From Paraconiothyrium sp. Pb-2020 (taxonomy: Eukaryota; Ascomycota; Dothideomycetes; Pleosporales; Didymosphaeriaceae): a DNA stretch of 64,000 bases. The notes under the pieces were generated by a model that saw nothing but the letters and a program-made list of their open reading frames with translations, was not told the origin of the DNA and did no database searches. Positions within the stretch are counted from its first letter, which is position 1; the number at the start of each line of letters is the position of its first letter. The DNA is taken from NCBI GenBank assembly GCA_022419385.1, contig JAJUBI010000004.1, forward strand, positions 992,001-1,056,000, in the 5' to 3' direction. The position numbers and the translations under genes are program-made. Of the stretch, positions 44,665-55,700 are shown one piece after another.

Positions 44665-46307
44665 TAAGCAACACTATATTTCAGTGACATTCCCCTCACT
44701 AAGTCCTCAAAGCTAACAGGATAGCTATCGCCAGCTCGCACTCAACACCGTCTCATTGCTATGTTATGAAACCACCGGGACGCGTTACTGTTACATGTAA
44801 CACTACCCCAATGCAGCGCTTCCTTGATTGAGGATCATAGCAAGGTCAGTATAAAACCGAAGAAGTTTTGGACAGAGGTTTCATCAGGAGCTATTAAAGT
44901 TACAGTATGATCCGCCAGTTGTGGACCTCGGCCACAAATACAGGACTAGCCAACTCCCAATACAAAAAGGCCTCCCCTTGAGCTGATAAAGCCAGTCCGC
45001 CGTGCGCACACGAGGGTTGAATGACGCGCTAAACTATTGTGGCGTTCGGTCGCACACGCCACATACCGCCCACCACTACTGCCCAGGGGCGTGTCTGTTG
45101 TTTTGGGGTTGCGCTCTTCACCTGGGCTACGCGCAAACCATTGGCGTGCCATTGGATGGTCAGTGTAATCACCCGTTGTTTTCGCGGATCTATCAGCTTA
45201 CAATGCATACATATGTAGTCAGCTCCATTGCGTCCCCACCGCACGCCGATTCGTTCCTCTATTCTCGGACCAACACCTGCCAAGTGGCCGGAAGACCCGA
45301 GCTACCCCGGTAACCCTAATAGCATAAGCAGTCTCGCTGCTCTCTACCTCCTGTTCACGTCTTGAACCGCGAAGCCTGTTCAAAGTCCTTAATGACAAAT
45401 AAGAAGCAAGTGAAAGGCTCCTTGAGTACCATATTCAAAGGCAGGACAAAGGGGATAACTCAGAGGCATATGACTAGAATATATACTTCTAGGCATCCTC
45501 ATGAAGCAAGACTACAATCTTGGCGATGCCTCTTGCTGTGGTTAATACAGCAAACCTCTTGTTTGAAGGGGCTTCACGACCCGCTCCAGGGCACAATGAC
45601 GATGGGCCCCAAGCACATCCCTCTACAACCCCTCGTGATCCTGATTATGGTTGTGATCATAACGGTGGCTGTGATCATAGTACTGGATCTAGTTCGCAAG
45701 CATGCGAGGATACGATCGTTCAGGCCCCGGGTGCTCACCACCACGCGCAAAAGTTTCGAAAGAGAACGAGTGCGGCGCGCCAAAACATGGTGAGAACACT
45801 GATAGATTGCTATAGCGAGATACTGATGCACTGGGAAGGCAAAGAAGTATGCGTATGCGTGGCAATGCTGCGCATGTGGCCGTAGCGCTATTGCGTACAA
45901 GAACCGTTCATGTCCGGTAAATTATTCCGTCGATCCTAGGTGATATACCTGAGACTAACTTGTACATAGTAAGATAAACCCTCGATCCTTCGCAATTCCC
46001 ATTTGGATTACCATCCAGCAACATCCAGTCTCAAACTAATCTCACCGTGAACATTAGCAATTGTGAACACCCGAGATGCGAGTCGTGTCGCGTCTCGAAG
46101 GTCCTTGTGCGATAAGACCAGTCCGAGGGCCTCACTGAGCGATTCAATCAGTAGTAGCCAGGGGCGAAGGCAACAATCTACCCGAAGGGAATCAGTGCGA
46201 ACAACGATCGGCTGTACGGCAGTCACTACTAGGATCATAACGACATCGAGCACTTCTTTCATGACCTCTCTCACCGTGCAGGAGGCGATATCGAGTCGCA
46301 ACTATTG

Positions 46308-46367
46308 TCTCGAATTTCTCAATCTCGAACCTCTCAATCTCGAACCTCTCAGTCTCAAACCTCTCCT
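46308..46367. repeat. Minisatellite, four 15-bp units
   Basis: Four units, TCTCGAAYYTCTCAR-like. Units 2 and 3 are nearly identical; units 1 and 4 are diverged. The 15-bp period keeps frame, but no gene around it is supported. Confidence 0.7.
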
Positions 46368-46804
46368 CCTTGGAGATCCGTCTCCAGGCGGCAACAGCGG
46401 CGGTGCTGGCACAACTGTACTTCATCGTCATCGCTTTGATATTAACTATCATAATCATCGTCACCATGATCATCACCATATTTTCACCCTATTATCGCCA
46501 TCGTCACACGAAGTACCTTTATGGTGTTCGAAGAGAAAACGGTACCCTCAGGCAAAATAGACAGCGTAGGCATGCTGACACTTGGGGGCGCCGCGCGTGC
46601 GAGCTTTAGCTGATTGAGGGATGTATAGCCTTGTTAAACGCTAGGACCGTATTGCTGGAATCAGGGATCTTCTAGCGCAACAGAAACGAAGGACACAGCT
46701 TGCCTGCGGGATGGGATTCTAGCTGGAAGACTCTGAGGAGCCAGCATGGCCGAAGCGTGAGAACACGACAGTTCAGACAAACGGTGGCTTTCAAGATTGG
46801 TTGA

Positions 46805-47242
46805 GGGCATGAAGAGTTCAGGACCAGTATCACCAGAGTATCGTTGCATTCAGAATACAACAAATGGTGCGACCGCCTCATTGATCTAAAAGAGATCTTT
46901 GATTCGAAGCCGCCTACAATGTGGCGACAGTAGCTGCAGGACCAGCGAAATACCCCTGAATGGGCGGCGATTTGGGTTGCTATGGTTATATTGCTGTTGA
47001 CTTTCGTTCAGGGTATTGAAGTAGCTCTGCAGGCATTCAGTTACCGCAATATCGAGCGCTCTTCATCACAAGTGCAAAGCATTAAACGGGGTGAGAAACT
47101 GTATCTACATACCGAAGCACGGGACCGGCGGGTGTTGAAATGGGTACGACATGATGAGACTACAGTGAACGATCATTGCTATGTATTACAACTGAGAAGT
47201 GATACTAAGGAGAGCTTCTGCCTCTACAACACTTACTCCTGA
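46805..47242 (+). pseudogene. Relic of a membrane protein C-terminus with internal stop
   Basis: One frame reads SEYNKWCDRLIDLKEIF, DSKPPTMWRQ, then a TAG at 46931-46933, then LQDQRNTPEWAAIWVAMV, ILLLTFVQGIEVALQAF and a 60-residue tail to 47242. The order is a short helical segment, an aromatic Trp patch, then one membrane span. It resembles the C-terminal end of large uncharacterised ascomycete proteins as I remember them. The in-frame stop and another stop just upstream (TGA near 46802) argue for a decayed gene. No N-terminal part could be linked. A very short live gene starting at the ATG at 46982 is possible. Confidence 0.35.
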
Positions 47243-50200
47243 GGATACCCTAATGCAACGCTACGAGCGCTATGCCTCTAGTGGCTGAAGGCGCTTTGTG
47301 GCGTTTTTCAAATGCGACCCTGCAGGGTAAATCTACGATGTTCCACAAACGGTGTGCACGCCTCATTATTAGGTGCAGCTCGTTGATAATTCTCAAAAGA
47401 AGCTCGGATGGTCTATTTTAGCGTAGAAACGGGCCTGAAACACTCTCTACGTGTGGTGAGTGGTGTGCAACCCTAGTCTAATCGAACTGCTATCTGCACA
47501 ACTCTACGCTATGGTAGCTTCATGCAAGACCGTTCTCTTTCGGCACTTCTATCATGTGCTACAGGGCAACGTTCAAGGATATGATGTGACAACCTGATCG
47601 AATATGTGAGGGTTGAAAGATTTGGTGTGACTTGTTGCTTGTTGGGAAGGATCCATGGTACCGGCATGCGATCCAACTGCATTATAGCAAACCGAGAGCT
47701 CGGCAGTGTGCATAATGGTAATAGGAACACCTTGCCTTGAATCACACAAGAGCAGGCAATCCACTCATTGCTCGTTGGAAGTATCGGAGTATGCAGAAAA
47801 ATGACTCAAGATTGCAAGTTCCATCTAACACTGCCGCCGCGTGGGATGTTTGTAGCTGCACCAGTGTGTGCAGTGTGCTCGCGAGCCCCTGTACCACACT
47901 AGACTCAATCCGATGTCGGACAGCCACCAATGGCTAAGGAATGCGCATCGTGGTCTCACTTTTGGTTTTCATCCCATTTACTGAACACAAGGTGAACACA
48001 ATGGTAAGGAATGCGTGGACGACTTCTTGGGCTGTTCTTATTTTCTTGAAAAACAAGGTGGACATAATGTTTTCGCGGCCGCGTTCTCGGCTGGGCTACC
48101 TCAGCAGAATGAAGCTCCATGGGTGTTCCTTGGAGGCAGTTCCGCCCATTTGGGTGATGGGTCAGGGTTACCGTGCGCGACTCATGCTGAACGGCTACTC
48201 ATGACAGCTATTTAGATGTTCCTCGATTTAGCTGACGATTAGTCTCCGAACGTTACGGCCCGACACCATCTGCTTGCTGTGACCGCGCCCCAAGCTGCTC
48301 CGATATCTCGAGCGACAGGACCGTGTCCGCTTCTTTATCTCGATATTCCTCCACGTCTCGAGCCGCGAATTTATCAGAAACGCAAAAGCGAATTGGAGAG
48401 CTGCTCAAGGCGAATCTGCTATCGCGTTCAGTGACGAGGGTGGAGCAACTCCGAAGCACATAAATACCTAGCTGTAGTCTTCGATTGTAGCCACTCTCTT
48501 GGACGTTCGAAGCAGAGCGACAGCAAGAGTCTTAGGCATGTCTTCGTTAAGGCACGCTTCATGGCGCGACGCCGAAGATAGAGAGATGCCAGTGTTGGCA
48601 AACCTTGTTACCGCGGTTGATAATTACGAGTACTACCAGGCAGCATCTGAGGACACGTACCGCCAGAACTCGAACGGCACCGGGATTCGGAAGACAACGG
48701 TGGGCATGCTGGTGGATATTCCGGACGTAGGAAATACTGAGGCTTTACATAGGCAAAAAAGTACACCTATGTATGGCAATGCTGCACCTGCGGTCGCTCC
48801 TCGATCCCATACAGACGGCGTGCATGCTTGGTAAGAAATTCCCCGAAAACTAGTTTTGCAATTTAACCTGACTGATTCGACAGTGAGACAAACCCTCCCC
48901 TACTTGTGTCTATTGCGGCCCGTATCAGTCGGATCACCACAAATTGTCCAAAGGTCTAGAACTAATCTCGTTGTGTATAAAGGGCTTGCCAATATCCAAG
49001 ATGCGAATCATGTCGTGTAACAAAAGTCTTGGTACGCTGATGGAGAGCAACGATCGATTGATCAATGAGGATCTTGTGGAGCTAGAGTGGATCCGACGGT
49101 CGCTAGACATTGAACGATGCCTGTAATTGTACGTCAGGACCTTCATGCGTGCCAGGTGCAACATCTAATTAGACAGGAATATCCGGAGAACGAATTTTGG
49201 GTTGGGGTTTCGCTGGAATTTGAACACTGTATCAATACGCGCACAATCAAGGTAGAGGAATAGCCACCGTTCCACTCTATGATTTGTCTCCAATTAAGAT
49301 TCGCTTTGCTTACACCCGTGCACCATACCAGGACCACAGATTGATATCAAAGCTTCCAGCGTAACTTATGCACTGATTGCTGTTGATAACGTCGTTTCTA
49401 TGCAACCTGCCGACATCAAGTCCGCAACTTCGTAAGTGATTGGCCAACAACCTACCAACATAGCAGATGTGAACTATATACCGTGAGCTATTTCCCTTCA
49501 AGGATCGCCGTCAGATCTCCAATCACCGTCAAAGAGCGACTATATGACATTAGAAATCCAAAGGACCAAATTGTAACTTAAAGTGTAACTGCATCGCAAA
49601 ATCTGGCCTCGGTTTCGCTTTGCTCATACAAGTCTTAAGAACGCCTGCGCCCACATCCAAGGCCCACATTTGCCTTTTCCGGGGTAAATTCGATATTGCG
49701 TAGGCGTACCACTCAAGGTTGATGCACTAAACAACTGTAAGTTCTTTCGTAGGTTGAATTCGCACCCAACTCTCGTCTAGAGTATGGGAGACCGATACTG
49801 AGACCTACGAGGCCGAGAATATATTTCAAGGCTGCGAGCCCTCCACCACCTACAGCATCTCTACAGGCAGTAGCATAAGGCAGATCATCGAATGCCACTG
49901 CGCCTCATCTACTTCGTACGACAGCGTTGGCCTTAGGGTACTGTGTGATTGCAACCACTACTTGTGCATCACTCTAGTTACTCACGAGTCACAGTGCGAA
50001 CATCACAAGCCAACCACATTGTTAGCTAGTCTCTAGGTACAACCCTTCCAGCCTGTTCACAAAGCCTTTCCACGAGCCTCACCTACCCGAACCTGTGAAT
50101 CGCTTGTATACCTCTTTCTACTCATCGGGTTCCCCTACTCGTCTCACCTCTGCATTCCTCCGGCCAGCCAGGTCGCCCCTTGCAAGTTAATCATTCCAAT

Positions 50201-50258
50201 TCGACCAGGGAACTCTCCCATATTCATCACTGTCCTCCAAAGTTCTGTCAAAGTTCTC
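47243..50258. other. Gene-poor region, right part
   Basis: About 3 kb. A plus frame at 48499-48834 (111 codons) has an ATG but no recognised motif or splice context. Nothing else is supported. Confidence 0.4.
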
Positions 50259-50281
50259 TCAAAGTTCTCTCAAAGTTCTGT
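50238..50281. repeat. Four 11-bp tandem repeats across a stop codon
   Basis: CAAAGTTCTGT / CAAAGTTCTCT units at 50238-50281. The stop codon of the CCCH protein (50261-50259 on the minus strand) lies within the array. Because 11 is not a multiple of three, copy-number change would alter the C-terminus. Confidence 0.75.
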
Positions 50282-52254
50282 CCCCAAAATTCTGTCCCCC
50301 CTTTCCTTTGGCCTTTTCACAGTTGAATTTCCTCTGCGCGGAACCATCAAGTCCCACCTCTTCATCGTCGGGATCTAACTCAAAAGCCCCCAGACTGCGC
50401 ACGATTTCCACCGCAGGGTTCAGTCCCCGCTCTTCATCCTCGGAGTCCAACGCAAAAGGCCCCATAGAACCACCAAGGCCACCATGGTAGTGCTGTTCCA
50501 CCTCTTCATCTTCGGAGTCCAACGCAAAGGCCCCCATATAAATGCCAAGACCACCGCTGGGAACAGCAGTGTTGTTCGAAGCACCACCACGGCCGCCTCT
50601 GCTGCTCACATCAGTGCTGTTTGCACCGCCACTGCTACCTCTAGTAGCACCACCGCCAACCCTGCCACTGCGGCCGCATCCACGATATGATGCTTGGGAC
50701 GCTGCCGGTCTATCAGGCTCTGTGGAGATTGTAAAGCCAACACCAGGGGCGAGCAGATTCTTTCTGCCATCAGTGGCGGTCTTCCGATATTCACCATAAG
50801 AGGCGGTCTTGTCGTCTCCGCCCTTAGGGGCAGGCTTGTCGTCTCCGCCCTCGGGGGCAGTCTTGTTGTCTCCACCATTTGCTCCATGTTCAGCAGCCTG
50901 GCTAGTCCCGGTCGGGTCCGCGTCGGTCGCATTCCACTCGGGATCATCCAAGAAGTTCCTGTCGTGCGTGGATACCACAGGAGGGCGCGGGCTCGACCAA
51001 TTTAGGTAAGCGTTCTTTAAAAACAACCTCGGATTACCCTTGGATGTGTCTGGGTTCGTCCGGATCTGCTCCATTTGATCCTCAGAGAGCGGCTTGTGCT
51101 GACATTGACAGGCTGCTCCATATGGACACTCTTCTTTAGTACAGAAGACATAACGACACACACAGTAATCGTTGCTGCGCTCATTGCCGTATCTACTCGG
51201 AAACGCCTTTGCGTTCTCAAATTCCTGATCCCCAGTCAGGTACTTCCATGAGTCCTTGATCGTCCGGATATCTGCACCCTGTGGACGCGGTGTGCATCCC
51301 AGATTCAGCTTTTTATCAAGGGTGGTCCGGAATTTTTGGGCCGCCACCGCCTTCTTACCGGCTGGGGATCCAGGTGCAACCATTTTTCCCGTTTGGTCGC
51401 GCATGTTTACTTGTCGTCCAGCCACGTTTTTTCCATGAAATTGCTGCGCAAAGGTTGTGCGTTTGTTCTCCGATGTCGCCGGGCTTCCACCCTCATTGCG
51501 GGGATGTAGCCTATCTGTGGGGACGTTCGACTGGAAGCGTTGCCCCGGCGCATCCTGGTTTCCAGGCTGTGTGGGTGAGACGCCGCGTTTTGGCGTCGCT
51601 GCACGATGGTCTCGAGAAGGCGGATTGATGCTGCCTGGCACTGCGATTCTGGCCCTCTTTTCGGCGATTAGACGCTGTTCTTCTTCCAGCATGTCGAGAA
51701 GTTCTCCCTCACGCCGAGGTTCGGCAAGTTCCCGTTCTAATTCCTCATTTGTCTCCCACTGTCTCCGCCTTGACGGACCCGGCTGCACCTGTCGGCTCGA
51801 CGTTGCGCGCGCATACGGGAGCTCGTCATATCGGTCACGCCCATATAGGCGTTGCTCATGCGGTGCTTCTGAGCGCCTCGCGGATCCTACACTTGTTAAC
51901 ATCGTGAAGATGGTGACTTATGATGGGACAGTCATACGCTCTGAATCTGCACGCTCCTCATATCGGTCACGCTCCTCATATCGGTCACGCCCATATTGGC
52001 GTTGCTCATGCGCTGGCTCTGAGCGCCTCCCAGATCCTACACTATGTCAATATCGTGAAGATGGGGCCCTATGATGGGACAGACGTACTCTCTGAATCTG
52101 CCCTGCGGCGCTGCGCAAGAAACTCCTGAAACTCTTGGAACTCCCGAAACCTCTTGAACTCCTGAAACTCTTGAAAATCCTGAAAATCACGCGTACTGTA
52201 TTCGATATGGTGCGGGTCGCGCCCGCGCCTGTGGCCGTAACGATCGTGGGCCAT
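50259..52254 (-). CDS. CCCH zinc-finger protein with low-complexity tail, 630 aa
   Basis: Three exons: 52254-52089, 52036-51938 and 51886-50259. Donors are GTACGT and GTATGA, acceptors GTGTAG, and the phases match. The N-terminus is rich in Arg/His/Asp, then a Phe-Gln-Glu repeat (DFQDFQEFQEF, FREFQEFQEF). Arg/Glu/Tyr-rich exon modules and a helical EEEQRLIAEKRARI follow. Around residue 340 there is a Cys cluster (CVCRYVFCTKEEC, PYGAACQCQH) whose C-x5-C-x3-H end fits a CCCH finger, which usually binds RNA. Then come GGD(N/D)K(T/P)AP repeats, a Gly/Arg-rich stretch and three acidic modules (FALDSEDEE, FALDSEDEE, FELDPDDEE). The likely role is RNA binding, from the finger and the RG-rich segment only. 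Exon 2 with its flanking introns is part of a tandem duplication. Confidence 0.75.
51827..52101. repeat. Tandem duplication of an exon-intron unit
   Basis: Units at 52101-51977 and 51950-51827 (minus strand) each run GCAGATTCAGAG, donor, intron with CTGTCCCATCATA and CCATCTTCACGAT, acceptor GTGTAG, then an exon beginning GATC..G.GAGGCGCTCAGA and ending GACCGATATGA. The introns and exons correspond one to one. An extra 18-bp copy (RDRYEE) lies between the units. Confidence 0.8.
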
Positions 52255-52739
52255 CTTTACTGCAGAACGATAAGTGAACTGCACGCAGGACGATGGATTG
52301 ACTTACCGGAGGTTTTTTGTTGTTGTAGTAGAAAAGACGAGGCACTGCGGCGCGCGTAGAATATATGTGCGGCGCCAAGACCCAGCAAACGCGCTGCCAG
52401 GCAACGCAGAACAGGAAGGCGCGCGCCTTCCGTAATGAGGGAAGAGTCAAAGTGAAAGTGAAGATGGAGCGCGAGATTAATTCATGTCACAGCAAGTTTC
52501 GTCGACGGTTTCTCCCTACACCATCTGAAGTATCTTCATGAGTTATAGCATACAGTAAATCATCGGACACCAATATATATGCTGCAAGTGCGGATGTGAA
52601 AGATTCATTACTCAAGACTTGCCAAAGGCCTGATTGTAAAACAGAACAAGTGTACAGAAGGGGGTTGTGTACTGAAGGGGGTTAAAGGGAAGCATTGACT
52701 ACCAAAATGTCACTGACCTGACCAACCAAACCATTCTCC
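52255..52739. other. Intergenic, CCCH gene promoter
   Basis: 485 bp between two minus-strand genes. A 5' UTR intron acceptor (CTGCAG at about 52260) is possible. No gene supported. Confidence 0.4.
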
Positions 52740-55700
52740 TCAATCATCGTCCGTCTCCCATCCATCATCATGACCCATCGTAGCAGTACTACGATCCCAA
52801 AAAACATCATACGCCTCACCCAAAAGAGCACGGCCCACAACGCACCGCCCGTGGCAATTATGACTAATGCGATGCTTCTTCGCGCCAACCAAGCGACGTC
52901 GAGAAGTGGGAATTGTTGAAGCACGGAGCAAGAAGTCATAATGGCGTATAGGGGCAGCAAGTTTGTTGAACCGCGTAGAGCGAGTAGCGCGATAAGTGAA
53001 CCGATGATAGACGCCGAAGGTAAACATGACGCCAGAGTTGCTACCGGTGTCATTGGAAAGGGGTTTGGCGCGTGGCTCGTAGAGGTCGGTATCTTGCGGT
53101 AGAACAGCCGCCCGTGACATGGGCTTCCAAATCGACCACGGGTTCCAAGGTTCCTGTTGTACAGGAAACGGCTCCAGCAAAGCAGAAGGGTAGTGGACTG
53201 GCGGCTCTCCAACTTCAATAGCTGTAGGAACTAGGACCTCAGCAGGAATCCTGCTTTCGGTCTCGACGTCCGGATCTGAGCAGTCGGCGTAGCCACAGTG
53301 AGATTCTTGATCTCCGGGTGCCTGGATGGGTGTTGGAGACACGATATTAATGTGCGTAGCGGATGCCTTACCTTTGACAATCGCAACGGCTTCGCCTTGA
53401 TACACACTATGTCCCTGACCCGGAGTAGACTTGCAGATGTTATCGAGTTGAGGCTCAATATCTGAACCTGATTCAGCCTCTGAATCATTTGGCATGGATG
53501 CTGTTTCTGGCTTAGCAACCCCATCCGAAAGCACAGATCCGGCCTCTGGTTTGGTTGCCGCATCCTTGAATGTCGACTCGACGTCCGACCTACTCGCTGA
53601 GTCTTCGAGCTCATGAGATTCGATAACTGTAGGCTTGAGAGCGTCATCTTGGGCCTTGTCGACGATATTGATACCAGAGCGGTTGGGTAAGGCATACTCA
53701 AATTCAAACGTCGATTTCTCGTTCTTGCCGAAGCTGAAGAATTTGAGGCTCTTGGGAATATCAGTCCCAGACTGGTCCAGCTCCACCTGAGGCTCAGGAT
53801 CTGCGTCCCCAGCAGGCTTAATATCATTGCCCAAAGTAGGGTCATGATTAGCAACTGTATCATCCGCCGTCGTATCGCTTCCGGAAGGCTTTGTTATATG
53901 TTCTGTCCGCTGCTTAAGTTGCTCCTCGGCATTCTTCGTTTCGAGATCTCCTTGTTCGCCAATGAATTCTTGCATGATCTCCGAGATTCTCTTTAACTTC
54001 TCCATACTAGATGCATAGCGAGAAGCCCCATCTATGTCGCTCTTGTTTTGCGGGGGTGCTAGATTGAAAAGAAGATCATACAGAAGTTGGCAATCATGAG
54101 GGGGCTCTTGCGTAGCGTCTAGGGTGACGAGTGCTTGCCTACCGTCCCACAAAACCTCCGTCCTTATGCGGCGGAGCACAGTGTAAGCTCGGCGAAAGAA
54201 TGCAAGGTGGTCGAAGGTAGCGTAGAGTTCGTGATCAGCCAACTTAGAGATTGCATGATTCAACCCCCGATCGTAGTCGCTCTCGCGATTGGAGAAGTCT
54301 GGAATTTTCGACTTATTTCTCTTGCGTGTCTTCTTGTTGTTCGTTCTAGAAGCACGCTTCTTTGCAACTGTTGCGAAGATGAAGAGAGCGTTTTCTTTCG
54401 CTTGCGTGAGCTGCGGGAACTCTGCATCCGACGACTCTTTTGAGTGGTTGACAGTAGCCTCCCGAAGATCGCTCTCCAAGAATGCGAAGATGTTGTGTAG
54501 TTGCAGGGACCGCTTACTGTGGGATTTGGTGTTATAATATCCCCGGATCCTTTCTTCGAACGGAGAATACAAGGCGAGGCCACGTTTTTGCTTCGTTGCG
54601 GGATTGGTCCGACGACCTTGGCGACAATCTTTAGCAATGTCACGGGGAGATGCGCACAAGGCTAAGCACATGCGCTGAAAGAACACGTCCGGATCTGTAG
54701 GCGGACCGCCAACGTATACTCGTGCCTGTCCTTGGGATTGGATGATGAACTCGAGGTCTGGCCAAGGGCTGGCCAAACCTCCTACTTGGCGGCAAGCGTT
54801 GTAGAGATGTGCAAGAGCAACCGTAAACCACTGAACCTTGAGCCTAGCCGCGGTATGGTACGTTCGGTGAAAGTCCCACATTGTCAGCCCGCAGAGTATC
54901 GGGTGCGCGGCAAAGAAAGTGATGTTGAGCATTCCAGATACCTCTTCGTTGCCATCGTCGCTGAGCTTCAACAAATAATGTCGAAGTAATTGCAAGATCG
55001 GCAGAAACCTGTTAGAAAACTTGGTATCGCCGACTGACATGTAATCAGGTTTCTCCCCCTTGCTCCACAGTTCATCTTCGTAATCTATGTGTGCTTTCAT
55101 GATTTCGACCATGCCTAACGAATAGTCAAACATGTCTGAAGTGACCTCCTCCATGCTACGCGTAAGCAGAAGCAATTCCTGGACATCAAGTAGGATCTGG
55201 AACCCAAATGGAAGCCACACTCGAGACCGTCGGTCCGGAGAGCAGAACGATTCCGTGAACCTGTCCATGACTATCATTTCGTCTGTGTTAATTGACTGGA
55301 AGTGGAGAAGAAACTGTAGCCGAGTAGCATCAACCGATTGAGATTCTCGTGTCGCGCCAACGCCTTCCGACTTGATACGCGAGAAATCCCTTATGTAACG
55401 GATACCATCGAAACATAGCAGATCACGGGGGTACACCGGAAGGTCGCACTCGTCGGCAAGCAATGCCACTTCTCGCTGATTCTCCGGTATCAGGTTCAAG
55501 AGGCCCTCAATAACGCCCAGGATCTTTTGGTTGTTTCCGTCATCATCCAGATCTTCGACGAGCTTTGTAACCCATTTCTGGGCCTGAGCGATTGCCAAGT
55601 CAGAGACAATGGCGGCCGTCATCGTTCCAATCTTGCGCTGGACCCAGTCGCTCCAGATTTGTTTGACACGTTGTCGGAGCAGATAGAGATCGTACAAAAA

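Larger units (their letters stand above)
42679..46804. other. Gene-poor region, left part
   Basis: About 4.1 kb with no supported gene. It contains the short tandem repeats at 44599-44664 and 46308-46367, which are listed separately. A plus-strand frame at 45520-45885 (His/Asp/Gly-rich, ending DCYSEILMHWEGKEVC) may be a decayed piece of a larger gene, but I cannot support it. Confidence 0.4.

Noticed and set aside
48499..48834. 111-codon plus-strand frame with ATG
   Set aside because: No motif, no splice context and no family resemblance; length is within chance for this composition.
52682..53218. Hydrophobic 178-codon minus-strand frame
   Set aside because: It lies inside the DUF6604 gene in another phase; its hydrophobic runs are a by-product of the codons read out of frame.
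53231..53863. 210-codon frame inside the DUF6604 acidic tail
   Set aside because: Shadow of the acidic Ser/Asp-rich coding sequence in a second frame.
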